Positions 26,412 through 35,566 of a stretch of DNA of 64,000 nucleotides are shown in pieces. The stretch's first letter is position 1. The number at the start of each line of letters is the position of its first letter. The position numbers and the translations under genes were made by a program. Origin of the DNA: Bacteroidales bacterium (lineage in GTDB: Bacteria; Bacteroidota; Bacteroidia; Bacteroidales; UBA932). Under the pieces are notes generated by a model. It made no database searches. It saw only the letters and a list, made by a program, of their open reading frames with translations, and was not told the origin of the DNA. Location of the stretch: positions 1-64,000 of the forward strand of contig JAQXOE010000044.1 of assembly GCA_029098505.1 (NCBI GenBank), read 5' to 3'.

Positions 26412-26442
26412 CAAATGTAGTTTTTTTGCGTTATATTTGCAA
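26412..26442 (-). promoter_or_regulatory. btuB promoter
   Basis: Minus strand TTGC at 26442-26439 and TACATTTG at 26419-26412, about 20 nt apart. The start near 26405 places the riboswitch at the very 5' end of the transcript. Confidence 0.55.
26432..26439 (+). promoter_or_regulatory. -7 element for the lipid kinase gene
   Basis: TATATTTG on the plus strand, 57 nt before the ATG at 26496. It overlaps the divergent btuB promoter region, so the two polymerase sites may compete. Confidence 0.5.
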
Positions 26443-26495
26443 TTCATTTGTTCCCAAAGCGCACGTCGCTCATACATCCACAGACAAAGCTGGAG

Positions 26496-27380
26496 ATGAA
26501 GTTTGTATTCATTGTAAACGGCAGGAAGGATAAGAGGTTCCTGCTGAAGGAGTTGAAAAAATCCATCGAATCCCTCGGCAGGGAAGTCGATTATGAAATA
26601 TTTACTACCAGGGCACCTCAAGATGCCACAGAATATGTGAAATCCTACAAGGTTGACAGTCCTGTGTGCTTTGTCGCGTGCGGTGGGGACGGAACTATCA
26701 ATGAAGTTGCTTCAGCAGTGGCTTGCGAAGAGAACAAGTTTCTCAGCATCTATGCTGCCGGAACAGGCAACGATTTCATCAAGTACTACAAGAATATCAG
26801 TTTTCGTGACCTGAATGCCATCTTCAACGGAAAGCACGAGAAGATAGACATACTCAAAGTCGGTGAGCGTTTTTCGATCAATGTTTGCAATTTCGGCTTC
26901 GATTCGGCTGTGGCAAGTCTCGGAGCGAAACTTTCCGCCAAAGGGGTGCCGTATGCCTATCGCTTGAGCATAATCCCTGCGCTTTTCGGTGGACTATCGA
27001 AGAAAATCAGCGTAAGGGCGGACGGGGAACTTATCTGTGAGGATAGAATGCTGCTCTGCACTCTTGGGAACAACAGTTACAACGGAGGCGAATTCTGCTG
27101 CGCTCCACGTGCCTTGAACAATGATGGCCTTATAGAGCTTTGTCTGGTGAAACCCATAAGCCTCTTCCGTTTCGCTTCAATGATTAAGGTTTACAAGCGG
27201 GGAGAGCATCTGGATGACCCAAGAGTGGCTGACTGCATCATATACAGAAGGGTGAAAAGGGTGGAGATTTCCGCACCGAAGGAGATAGAATTGTGCATTG
27301 ACGGCGAGATGATTTCAGGCAGTGATTTTGTAGTGGAAATACTGCCTTCAGCAGTCAATTTCATTCTTCCGGAGAAATAG
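26496..27380 (+). CDS. YegS/DgkB-type lipid kinase
   Basis: A 294-residue kinase of the diacylglycerol kinase catalytic family. The nucleotide-binding motif GGDGTINEV lies at residues 63-71 and the AAGTGNDFIKY motif follows. Such enzymes phosphorylate diacylglycerol or a similar lipid; the exact substrate is unknown. I start at the ATG at 26496 (MKFVFIVNGRKD), since the upstream extension to 26448 has no family resemblance and lies in the leader. It has no signal peptide and would act at the cytoplasmic face of the inner membrane. Divergent from btuB; the next gene is 43 nt downstream. Confidence 0.85.
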   Translation: MKFVFIVNGRKDKRFLLKELKKSIESLGREVDYEIFTTRAPQDATEYVKSYKVDSPVCFVACGGDGTINEVASAVACEENKFLSIYAAGTGNDFIKYYKNISFRDLNAIFNGKHEKIDILKVGERFSINVCNFGFDSAVASLGAKLSAKGVPYAYRLSIIPALFGGLSKKISVRADGELICEDRMLLCTLGNNSYNGGEFCCAPRALNNDGLIELCLVKPISLFRFASMIKVYKRGEHLDDPRVADCIIYRRVKRVEISAPKEIELCIDGEMISGSDFVVEILPSAVNFILPEK

Positions 27381-27423
27381 TAGAGAAAAATTCAAATTAA
27401 AGATTGTCAGGCATTTAAGTAAT

Positions 27424-29280
27424 ATGATGAGGAGAAATACTATTTTGAAAGGCGTTCTGCTATCGAGTCTGTTTGTGATGACGGTTTCCTGCGGACAACA
27501 CAAACCGGGCCCTGAGACCCCGCTTCCTGTTTATGGAGACTCGGAACTCTATATGACTGTTCCTATCGTTGAACTGGCAGACAACGCTTCCATCCACTCA
27601 AAGGCTGAGGAAGAAGGACAAACCAAAGCCTCTATGGAAGAGAATGACAAGGGTTTGAGATTTGTTTGGTCCAAGTCTGATGCGATTGCGATTGTTACAG
27701 AAGAGGGAAGTGCCAAGCATCAAGTAAAGGAAGCTGCCAAGAACTCAGCCTCATTCCAAGCAGGAGCCACCCTGGCTCCGGGGACAAGTTGCAAGGCCTT
27801 CTATCCTTATGATGCTTTTTCCGAGCCTTCTCCTATTCTCGATTTCAGAGCTCCAGCAATCAGTTCAAACGGCTCCAAATCAGGCCTTTACTCTCCACTC
27901 TATGCATCTTCTGCCATTAATCCAAGCGGTGGTGCGAAGTTCGAGGCCAAGCATCTAAGTGCCTTTGGTTTCTTCGGCCTTGACGTCCCTGTGAACGGAC
28001 AATTGTCCTCATTCTCACTGGTACCTTTCAATGACGAAGTGCCCCTTGAGACTGTTCTGGATTTGAGTGATGCCAGCCAGAAAATTAAGACAAGTGCACC
28101 AGCTCTCAGGGCGGAGCTTGAGAACATAAGCACATCTTCGAAGAATAGGACACTCAAGACCTGGCTTTCTTTTGCACCTCACGACTATTCAAGTCAGAAT
28201 ATGGCTGCTGTAGTCGAGGATGCATACGGAGGTCTATACTCACTTTCCCTTGATGGAAAGAATTTTCAGGCTGGCAGACTCTATGCCTGGGAGGGCAATA
28301 TGATTGAGTATTCCAACTCTGAAAAATCCACCTTGACAGTTACTACCGACCTTTCGAATATTTCTTCTATCCAGAAGAATATCTCAAATATGGGTGTGCC
28401 GTTTGGACAGTTTTCTGGAATCACCCACGTCGAAGGTTCACGTTACGCCATTGCCCACGATCAGGCCCGCGGCGGCGGTATTTACTTCCTCGATCTCCAG
28501 TTTGATTCGAAGGGCAATGTAACAGCGGCGTCCCAGGAAATACCTGAGGCTACTCAAAAGGGAGCAGCAAGCCGCGACGTTGAGGGAATAGTCTATCTCC
28601 CTTCTTCGAAGACCTTCCTGACTTGCGGAGAAACAAATCAGGACATACTCGAGTACGATATTGAGGGCAAGCCGACGGGAAGAAAGCTTGAAATCCCGGA
28701 GGATATGGCATCTGCTTCACTCTGCCAGAACAATCAGGGCTTTGAGTCCTTGGCTTACAATTCAAAAACGGGCCTTATATGGACCACTACTGAAGCTCCA
28801 TTGGAGAAGGACAAGGAACTTTTCAACAAGAACGGCCGTCTTATCCGCCTGCAAAGTTTCAAAGAAGATTTTTCAGCAGGACAGCGTTTCCTTTATCTCA
28901 TCGACAAGCCTGAAATCGAGAATGAAATTAACTCCGCAACCTACGGCTACGGAGTTTCGGATATGCTCGCCCTTGACGATGGAAAACTGATTGTGATGGA
29001 ACGTGAGGTCTATGTCAATATATCCAAGCTCAACGTGTGGTGCAAGGTTCGCCTCTATTTGGTCGACCCTGTGAATGATAAGGGCGGAATACTGAACAAG
29101 TCTCTCCTTGCAAGCTTCAAGACCTCATCGGGAGCTTTGGCAGATTATGAGGGTATGTGTGAAGGTCCTGTTCTTTCTGACGGCTCAAAGACCATACTTC
29201 TCATTTGTGATTCTGCAGGCGGAAAGGCATATAGCGCTTTCCACCTTTCCGATTACATCCTGACCATAGTGTACAGATAG
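27424..29280 (+). CDS. lipoprotein with fimbrillin-like N-terminus and phytase-like esterase domain
   Basis: A 618-residue lipoprotein, lipobox VMTVSC (Cys23). Residues about 40-290 resemble a fimbrillin domain: TKASMEENDKGLRFVWSKSDAIAIV, then FYPYDAF. Residues about 310-615 form an esterase-like phytase-family propeller (PF13449-type), seen in FGQFSGITHVEGSRYAIAHD, RDVEGIVYLPSSKTFLTCGE, QGFESLAYNSKTGLIWTTTE and LADYEGMCEG. Members of this domain hydrolyse phosphomonoesters in some proteins, but the substrate here is unknown. The combination of adhesin-like and enzyme-like parts on one lipoprotein is unusual. It stands alone, 43 nt after the lipid kinase, and converges with the S41 protease. 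Confidence 0.65.
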   Translation: MMRRNTILKGVLLSSLFVMTVSCGQHKPGPETPLPVYGDSELYMTVPIVELADNASIHSKAEEEGQTKASMEENDKGLRFVWSKSDAIAIVTEEGSAKHQVKEAAKNSASFQAGATLAPGTSCKAFYPYDAFSEPSPILDFRAPAISSNGSKSGLYSPLYASSAINPSGGAKFEAKHLSAFGFFGLDVPVNGQLSSFSLVPFNDEVPLETVLDLSDASQKIKTSAPALRAELENISTSSKNRTLKTWLSFAPHDYSSQNMAAVVEDAYGGLYSLSLDGKNFQAGRLYAWEGNMIEYSNSEKSTLTVTTDLSNISSIQKNISNMGVPFGQFSGITHVEGSRYAIAHDQARGGGIYFLDLQFDSKGNVTAASQEIPEATQKGAASRDVEGIVYLPSSKTFLTCGETNQDILEYDIEGKPTGRKLEIPEDMASASLCQNNQGFESLAYNSKTGLIWTTTEAPLEKDKELFNKNGRLIRLQSFKEDFSAGQRFLYLIDKPEIENEINSATYGYGVSDMLALDDGKLIVMEREVYVNISKLNVWCKVRLYLVDPVNDKGGILNKSLLASFKTSSGALADYEGMCEGPVLSDGSKTILLICDSAGGKAYSAFHLSDYILTIVYR

Positions 29281-29297
29281 CCATCACTTGGCGTTTA

Positions 29298-29322
29298 CAG
29301 ACAGCTTCAGTCAAGCTGTCTG
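29298..29322. terminator. hairpin between convergent genes
   Basis: A 10-bp stem (29298-29307 with 29313-29322, 5-nt loop) that overlaps the final codons of the S41 protease gene. No T-tract follows on either strand, so termination is uncertain. Confidence 0.35.
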
Positions 29323-32300
29323 AGTACCTCTTTAATTGCTGCATCCAGCTGAGGGTCCTTGCCAGTCAGTCTGTCCTTGAAAGTGTTCCTGACATAAATG
29401 TCAGGTTTTACTCCTGCGTGTTCAAGGTCTTCACCCTCAAGATTATAGCATCCCCAGGCAGGGATTCTGCAGCTTGAGCCGTCAATGAGGCGGAACGACG
29501 ATGTGAAGATAATCCATCTGTAGGTTTCCGTTCCCACCAGAGTCGCGATTCCCAAGGTCTTGATGCCGTTTGAAGTCACCTCTGCATCACTGAGACTGTG
29601 CTCATTGACAAGGACTACAATAGGCTTGCCCTTCGGGGTAACATTAGGATGGGTGGTAGTAGGGAAGTCCCTGTAGCTCCATTCGAAGCTTTTCTCCTGT
29701 CTGAGGAAATCAATCACCTCCCTGTGCACATTGCCTCCGTTGTTGTAGCGCAGGTCGAGTATCAGCGCATCCTTGTCGAGAGCTTCCGAGTACATTGCCA
29801 GCAGGAAGTCGTTGAGGTCGCTGTCACTCATAGCACGCATATGGTGGTATGCAATGCGCCCCTTGCCCTTATCATTGACCATTGCCTTTCTCTGTGCTTC
29901 CCATTCGGCATATTCGAGGGTGCGAAGATCTGAAAGACCTGTTGTGTGGAGTTTGACATCCTTTTCTTTTCCTGCACGCCTGAAGCTGAGCTTGATTTCA
30001 TCAGAAGGAACGGCTGAAGCGAAGTACATCTCCCTGTTGGCGTTCCTGTCAATCTTGACACCATTTACTGCAATAAGTTCGTCACCCTTTTTGATGTCGA
30101 TACCGACCTTGTCGGCAGGAGAATCGGTGATTATCCTTCCGACTTTGTAAGGGTCCTTGTTATCGAAGACGATACCGGTAGCCAAAGTGCGGATCTTGGT
30201 TTCTGTTTTCTCTTCATTGCCGTTCGAGGTGAAGCCGAGATGCGACGAGTTGAGTTCTCCCAGCATATCGGAAATGAGGGTGCGGAGATCCTGGCGGTTC
30301 TTTACATATGGCAGGAAGGAAGCATAGCGGTCGCGAACTGCATACCAGTCCGCCCCGTGGAAATTGACGTCATAGTAGTTCTGCTCAAGTACTGCCCAAG
30401 TCTCGAAGAACATCTGGGAAAACTCGTCGGCGAGTACTTTCTCAAGATTTTGGGCTATGCTTATCTTGCTTGTACTGAGCGAGTTCGGGTCAATTTTCAG
30501 GATATTGCCCCCTGATAGGGCATAGAGCTCGTTGTCTGAATGGAAGAAGCTTCCTCCGTTGAGGTCCTTGATAGCCTTAGGCTTGGCCTCGGGATCCTTC
30601 AGGTCCAATGCATACACTGAACTTCCGTTCCCGTTGTAGCTGCTGTACAGCAATAGGCTCTTGTCCTTTCCCGAGAAGATGTGCAGGTTCGACTGGGAGC
30701 CGCTTCTCTCAACTCTTTGCATCCTCTTGTAGACATTGCTGAAGTCTATCTCCAAAGCTTTTTTCTCCTCCTTCTTTATGTCCTTTTTGTCAGCCTTCTT
30801 GTCCTGGGCACTTCCTTTCTTCTCGTCGCTGTCATCTGCGAACAGTTTGTCGAAGCTATCAGACTTGAAAGGAGTGTCATATTTCTGGAGAGGAAGCTTG
30901 TATAGTGCGCTTTGTGCGCCCCTTGGGAATGAGGTGGAAGTAGGGTTTGAAAGGAAGTACAGATATTTTCCGTCCGGAGAGAATACTGCATTCTTATCAA
31001 CTGAAGCAGAATGTGTAAGGTTTCTGAGTTTCTTTTCCTTCAATGAGTAGATGTAGATGTCGGGTTCGAAGCGGTTCATTGCATCGAAGGCAATGTAGTC
31101 ATCGTCCGGTGAGAAGGAGAGATCATAGCTCTGGAAAGACCAGAACTCGGCTTCCGCAATCCTCTCGGCGCTGTCACTCTCCATATCGTAAAGCATTACA
31201 TTGTGGTTTCCCTCAATGAAGGCAATCTTGTCGCCCTTGTTGGATTTGGTGAGGTTTTTAATATTGCTTTCTGTCCTGTAAATCAGTCTTTCCTTCGAAC
31301 TGTTGTCTCCTGAAATGCAGTAGAGGTCAGTCCAGCCCCTGTTTGTCCGCGTGAAGTAGATGCTTCTATTGTCCTTGCCCCAAAGCACTTCGTTTACCCT
31401 TTCATTCGAAGGGGTGTCGAGTTTCTGGAGATACTTCGCTTTTGCGTCTGAGACAAACAGCTGGCCTCTGATAATGAGGGCGAATTTCTTGCCGTCAGGG
31501 GAGACTGCCGCTCTCGAAGGCTTCTGCTCCTGGAACTGGCGTTTCACTTCCACCGTGCTGCCATTGACAATTATTTCAGGTTCGCTGGTCATTCCGCTGC
31601 TCAGGTCAAGCAAGTTGATGGCATAGTCCTTCAGAAAGACCATTGCCGAACCGTCGGCTGAAAGGGACGGATATTGCACCGATTCGTCGAAACCGGTCAG
31701 ACGCTGAGGCTCCTGACCCTTGACATATTTGTAGATGTTTCCTTCCTTGTTATATTCGTCGCTGACATAGTAGATATTGCCCTTGCGGTCTACCATAGGC
31801 CACTGGTCCTTGCCCTCGTAGTCGGTAAGTTCCTTGTATGTCCCGTTTGAAGGATTCCAGGACTTGATGTTCGGATTGTGGTCTCCTACATAGCCCTTTC
31901 TTGTGGGGAAATTTATACTTTCAGTCGATTCGTTGAAGAGGAATTCTCCTGTCTTCGGATTCTCCACCAGATTGACTACTGTGTTGAAGTAACCCTCGAA
32001 CATAAGCTCGGGGGTACCGCCTTCAGCCCTGACTCTGAAGCTTGTCTTTCTGGCACCGCTTCTGGTGGACTCAAAATATATGTATTTCGAGTCTGCAGAC
32101 CAGGAAACTGGACTGTCCGTAGCTTCGCTGTAGGTGAGCTGCTTCAATTCTCCGCTCTTGAGTTTTATAACATAGACATCGCTATTGCCCTGGGTATCAG
32201 ATGAAAAGGCGAGGTATTCACCATCGGGGGAAACAAGCGGACGGTTTTCATAGCCTCCTATGTTCACGGTACTGCGGGCAGTTCCGCCCTCGGATGCTAC

Positions 32301-32444
32301 CGAATAGATGTCTCCGTTATAGGAGAAATATATGGTCTTGCCATCCGGCGAGAGACTTGGATAATAGGCGAAGCGGAGCTTGTCCGCATTGGCATTGGTG
32401 GCAACTGTCAACGCTGCGAGACAAAGGAGAAGCAGTTTTTTCAT
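29307..32444 (-). CDS. tricorn-type S41 peptidase with TolB-like propeller and PDZ domain
   Basis: A 1045-residue secreted protein with a signal peptide (MKKLLLLCLAALTVATNANA). The first half is a WD40/TolB-like double propeller with repeated SPDGKYLYF-type units; a lysine/glutamate-rich low-complexity stretch lies at about 560-590. After it come a tail-specific-protease C1-like domain (FFETWAVLEQNYYD), a PDZ domain (VGRIITDSPADKVGI) and an S41 peptidase domain. The likely nucleophile is Ser952 in NEHSLSDAEV, and ELNSSHLGF supplies the conserved His. This is the tricorn-protease homologue layout found in many bacteria, probably degrading peptides in the periplasm. It has its own -7 element at 32473-32480. 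Confidence 0.85.
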   Translation of the reverse strand: MKKLLLLCLAALTVATNANADKLRFAYYPSLSPDGKTIYFSYNGDIYSVASEGGTARSTVNIGGYENRPLVSPDGEYLAFSSDTQGNSDVYVIKLKSGELKQLTYSEATDSPVSWSADSKYIYFESTRSGARKTSFRVRAEGGTPELMFEGYFNTVVNLVENPKTGEFLFNESTESINFPTRKGYVGDHNPNIKSWNPSNGTYKELTDYEGKDQWPMVDRKGNIYYVSDEYNKEGNIYKYVKGQEPQRLTGFDESVQYPSLSADGSAMVFLKDYAINLLDLSSGMTSEPEIIVNGSTVEVKRQFQEQKPSRAAVSPDGKKFALIIRGQLFVSDAKAKYLQKLDTPSNERVNEVLWGKDNRSIYFTRTNRGWTDLYCISGDNSSKERLIYRTESNIKNLTKSNKGDKIAFIEGNHNVMLYDMESDSAERIAEAEFWSFQSYDLSFSPDDDYIAFDAMNRFEPDIYIYSLKEKKLRNLTHSASVDKNAVFSPDGKYLYFLSNPTSTSFPRGAQSALYKLPLQKYDTPFKSDSFDKLFADDSDEKKGSAQDKKADKKDIKKEEKKALEIDFSNVYKRMQRVERSGSQSNLHIFSGKDKSLLLYSSYNGNGSSVYALDLKDPEAKPKAIKDLNGGSFFHSDNELYALSGGNILKIDPNSLSTSKISIAQNLEKVLADEFSQMFFETWAVLEQNYYDVNFHGADWYAVRDRYASFLPYVKNRQDLRTLISDMLGELNSSHLGFTSNGNEEKTETKIRTLATGIVFDNKDPYKVGRIITDSPADKVGIDIKKGDELIAVNGVKIDRNANREMYFASAVPSDEIKLSFRRAGKEKDVKLHTTGLSDLRTLEYAEWEAQRKAMVNDKGKGRIAYHHMRAMSDSDLNDFLLAMYSEALDKDALILDLRYNNGGNVHREVIDFLRQEKSFEWSYRDFPTTTHPNVTPKGKPIVVLVNEHSLSDAEVTSNGIKTLGIATLVGTETYRWIIFTSSFRLIDGSSCRIPAWGCYNLEGEDLEHAGVKPDIYVRNTFKDRLTGKDPQLDAAIKEVLRQLD

Positions 32445-32472
32445 ACAACTTATATGTTCAAAACAATCTTTA

Positions 32473-32480
32473 CAAACTTA
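32473..32480 (-). promoter_or_regulatory. -7 element for the S41 peptidase
   Basis: TAAGTTTG on the minus strand, 29 nt before the ATG at 32444. It fits TAnnTTTG fully; the -33 box is unclear. Confidence 0.5.
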
Positions 32481-32512
32481 ATCAAAGTCTCGCAATTATT
32501 CTTTCTTTTTTA

Positions 32513-32520
32513 TAAGTTTG
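32513..32520 (+). promoter_or_regulatory. -7 element for the esterase gene
   Basis: TAAGTTTG on the plus strand, 41 nt before the ATG at 32561. It is the same octamer as the divergent -7 element 33 bp away. Confidence 0.5.
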
Positions 32521-32560
32521 CTGAAAAGTATTCCTAAGAATAACCCAAATAATCTGCCTT

Positions 32561-34249
32561 ATGAATAGAATCCTGACCATCCTGCTGGCTTTTTCGCTGG
32601 CATCCACATCCTTCAACGCAGCTTCCCAGGCAATGTTCAAGCTTCCTGAAAACATAGTCTGTTCCCAAGTGAAGCCTTACAATCCACAGGGAGACTCTCG
32701 GCTTGAAGGACAATCCTACAACTTCGCTGCCACTATTCTTGTCTATCCTGATACCAGGCTCGATGAGGCAGCTGCCCGGACTCTGATGGAGGAAATCGAT
32801 TTCAGTGAGGCCAGAAGCTATGCCAATGCCTCCGTCTATGTCGTCAATCCGCTTGGGGCGAAATATGAGGCCGATGCCGACTATGATGCCTTTGTCAATG
32901 TTTACAACACCCTCCGTTCAGGCAATCTGAAACTAGTTGGAATAGGCAATGGAGCCACTTTTATCAACAGTGTACTTGCTCCCAGGGCTGCAGGCTACAT
33001 CTCTGGCATACTCAGCATAGGAGGAAAGCCGGCAAAACTCCCGAAAGGCACTCCTCACGACGGTGTGCCAGCTTATATCGCAGGCGTCAATGCCACCCGC
33101 GCAGCAGCCTCCTATATCAGTCTCAACGATGCACAGAAATGCGGAGAGAACCTGTATTGCAATGAGTATGAGCCTCTTTTCAAGGTAATGGTCAATGCGG
33201 ACACGAAGGCTACGATTAAAGAGCTTTTTGCCGATGCCTGGAGCAGGCTGCTTTCAAAGAGTTATCGCTTCAATAACTTTGGACATACACATTACGAGGG
33301 CTGCAAGCTCGGAGAGTACGGTATCAATGAGATTGAACCTTATATCAATCTCGCAGACCTCAAGATAGTGCGCAAGGCTGTGGAACAGCCTCAGGGCAAG
33401 GATGCCAAGTGGCTCTGGTACGAGTACTGGCCGGAGGAACTGATGGAAGGCGCCCCGGAACATAGTGTGCCGGTGATGGTCCTGCTTCACGGAAATACCA
33501 ATGATCCAAGGACCCAGGCCGAGACTTCGGGCTTCATTCAGCTTGCAGGAGAGGAGCGTTTCTTTGTTGTTGAAATGGAGTGGCAGGGAAGTGCATATTA
33601 TGCGGCTATGGGCCACGACGGAGTTGAGAGCACCATACTCAACCTGCTGGCAAAGTATCCGCAGTTGGATCCGTCCAGGGTTTACGCTGAAGGTCTTTCT
33701 GCAGGCTCGATGACCGCTTCTGCCTTGGGAATCAAGAAGTCCCATATTTTCGCTGCAGTAGGAGGCCACTCAGGCGGTCTTATGGGTGGACGCAATTACG
33801 GTTATGGAGTAAACAGTCTGGAGATTGAAGCCACACAGAAGAGGGGAGCAGTGGAAATGCCTTACTGCTCTGTTCTTGGAACTGCAGACAAGGTGGTTCC
33901 TTTCATCACTCCTGACAATTACAAGGGCAATGGCTATCTCAATGCCTGGAATATTTATCAGACTATGAACGGAATGCCTGTGGTACGTGAACTCGATTTC
34001 AGTATCGATCCTATCTTCGGACAGAAGCTTGAGGACAGACAATCCCTTGAATTCAAAAAGGGTTCAGGCATCACTGTCGAGTGTGGACAGATGTACAAGG
34101 ATGGAAAACCTCTCATCAAGATCGTAGCCGTAATGAATTACGGACATTGGAATTTCCAACCTGCCGCCAGAATTATGTGGGACTATTTCAAGCAGTTCTC
34201 ACGTGACCCTGAAACCCGCAAGCTTGTCTATACTCCTTCCAAGAAGTAA
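32561..34249 (+). CDS. secreted alpha/beta-hydrolase (PHB-depolymerase/esterase-like)
   Basis: A 562-residue protein with a signal peptide (to about residue 23). The N-terminal 250 residues include a beta-rich segment without an obvious motif. The C-terminal half is an alpha/beta-hydrolase with an oxyanion HGN (VMVLLHGNTND) and nucleophile Ser380 in AEGLSAGSM; the histidine is probably in MNYGHWNFQPAA. The layout resembles poly(3-hydroxybutyrate) depolymerase-like and feruloyl-esterase-like proteins in Bacteroidota. It may remove acyl groups from polysaccharide or peptides outside the cell; substrate unknown. It is monocistronic and converges with sdaA. Confidence 0.65.
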   Translation: MNRILTILLAFSLASTSFNAASQAMFKLPENIVCSQVKPYNPQGDSRLEGQSYNFAATILVYPDTRLDEAAARTLMEEIDFSEARSYANASVYVVNPLGAKYEADADYDAFVNVYNTLRSGNLKLVGIGNGATFINSVLAPRAAGYISGILSIGGKPAKLPKGTPHDGVPAYIAGVNATRAAASYISLNDAQKCGENLYCNEYEPLFKVMVNADTKATIKELFADAWSRLLSKSYRFNNFGHTHYEGCKLGEYGINEIEPYINLADLKIVRKAVEQPQGKDAKWLWYEYWPEELMEGAPEHSVPVMVLLHGNTNDPRTQAETSGFIQLAGEERFFVVEMEWQGSAYYAAMGHDGVESTILNLLAKYPQLDPSRVYAEGLSAGSMTASALGIKKSHIFAAVGGHSGGLMGGRNYGYGVNSLEIEATQKRGAVEMPYCSVLGTADKVVPFITPDNYKGNGYLNAWNIYQTMNGMPVVRELDFSIDPIFGQKLEDRQSLEFKKGSGITVECGQMYKDGKPLIKIVAVMNYGHWNFQPAARIMWDYFKQFSRDPETRKLVYTPSKK

Positions 34250-34282
34250 GACGAGCGTGATGTCAGCCCCCTCTTGAAGGGC

Positions 34283-35488
34283 TTAATACTTGATGTTAGA
34301 GAAAGACTTTGCGAGTCCTCCGGCTGCCGTCTCTTTATAGAGGGACGGCAGATCGTGTCCCGTTCTTTTCATAACTTCCACGACCCTGTCGAAGGATACG
34401 CGGTGATGGCCGTCAGAAAAGGATGCGTAGAAATTGGCATCGAGCGCTCGCGTGGCTGCGAAAGCATTTCTCTCGATACAAGGAATCTGGACGAGGCCGC
34501 AGACCGGGTCGCAGGTCATTCCGAGGTGATGCTCAAGTCCCATCTCTGCTGCATATTCAATTTGGAACGGTGTGCCCCCGAAGAGCTGGCAAACAGCGGC
34601 GGCGGCCATTGCACAGGCTACTCCTACCTCTCCCTGGCATCCTACGTCGGCACCTGAGATAGATGCATTGCTTTTGACTATGTTTCCGATGAGTCCGGCG
34701 GTAGCGAGGGCGCGCAGGATACGGTCGTCGCTGAAATTGTGTCCCTTTTTCATATGGTAAAGTACCGCAGGGACGACTCCGCAGGAGCCGCAGGTCGGCG
34801 CTGTCACTATCATTCCTCCTGAGGCATTCTCCTCGCTTACTGCCAGAGCATAAGCGTGAACGAGACCTCTGGACTGCAGGCTTGGTTTATAACCATTGGC
34901 CTTGACAAAATAGTTGGCTGCCTTTCTCTGGAGGTGAAGCGGTCCCGGAAGGACCCCTTCGTGTTCCAGTCCGTTCTCAACAGACTGCTGCATTGCCTGC
35001 CAGATTTTTCTCAGATAGTCCCAGATGCCCTTTCCCTCGCATCTTTCCACATACTCCCAGAAGGTGGATCCGTTCTTGTCGCACCATTTGAGTATGTCCA
35101 TCAGCTTGTCCATATCATAGATGTCGGGAGACTTGTCCGTTTTACCGTCGGTGATGCTTCCTCCTCCTATGCTATATACAGTCCATTCATCCGTGCTCTT
35201 TCCTTCGGCATCCTTGCTCACGAATTTCATTCCGTTGGGATGGAAGTCAAGTACGACATCAGGTTCCCAGACTATTTCTACAGGAGCGAGGGGAGTCAGG
35301 ACATCAAGTATTGCAACATCTGTCATATGTCCCTTTCCTGTGGCTGCAAGGCTGCCGTAGAGTGTTACTTCAAAGCCGGCCGCCTCAGGATGCCTGGCTG
35401 CAAATTCCTTGGCGGCCCTCTGCGGACCCATAGTGTGGCTGCTTGAAGGGCCTCTGCCTATCTTATAAAGTTCGATAAGTGATTTCAT
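34283..35488 (-). CDS. sdaA: L-serine ammonia-lyase (iron-sulfur dependent)
   Basis: A 401-residue single-chain enzyme that deaminates L-serine to pyruvate. The N-terminal beta domain (GRGPSSSHTMGPQRAA) is fused to the alpha domain. Cysteines in APTCGSCGVVPAV, TCDPVCGLVQIPCIERNA are the expected [4Fe-4S] ligands. The protein is a little shorter than the E. coli form (454). It is divergent from gltS and shares a 78-nt intergenic region; its -7 element is at 35518-35525. Confidence 0.93.
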   Translation of the reverse strand: MKSLIELYKIGRGPSSSHTMGPQRAAKEFAARHPEAAGFEVTLYGSLAATGKGHMTDVAILDVLTPLAPVEIVWEPDVVLDFHPNGMKFVSKDAEGKSTDEWTVYSIGGGSITDGKTDKSPDIYDMDKLMDILKWCDKNGSTFWEYVERCEGKGIWDYLRKIWQAMQQSVENGLEHEGVLPGPLHLQRKAANYFVKANGYKPSLQSRGLVHAYALAVSEENASGGMIVTAPTCGSCGVVPAVLYHMKKGHNFSDDRILRALATAGLIGNIVKSNASISGADVGCQGEVGVACAMAAAAVCQLFGGTPFQIEYAAEMGLEHHLGMTCDPVCGLVQIPCIERNAFAATRALDANFYASFSDGHHRVSFDRVVEVMKRTGHDLPSLYKETAAGGLAKSFSNIKY

Positions 35489-35517
35489 AGTCTGAAAAGC
35501 CTTTTTAAAAAATTTTT

Positions 35518-35525
35518 CAAAGATA
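35518..35525 (-). promoter_or_regulatory. -7 element for sdaA
   Basis: TATCTTTG on the minus strand, 30 nt before the sdaA ATG. The intergenic region is AT-rich. No equally good plus-strand box for gltS was seen; TATCTTAG at about 35539-35546 is the nearest candidate. Confidence 0.45.
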
Positions 35526-35566
35526 ATGAAAAAACACTTATCTTAGCATAAAATCCTTCTATCTAT

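Noticed and set aside
34250..34282. A short GC-rich hairpin (AGCCC with GGGCT) between the esterase and sdaA genes
   Set aside because: Five base pairs without a T-tract; not strong enough to list as a terminator.
34856..35446. A 196-codon open frame on the plus strand opposite sdaA
   Set aside because: Antisense to the serine dehydratase with intact cysteine ligands; no supporting signal.
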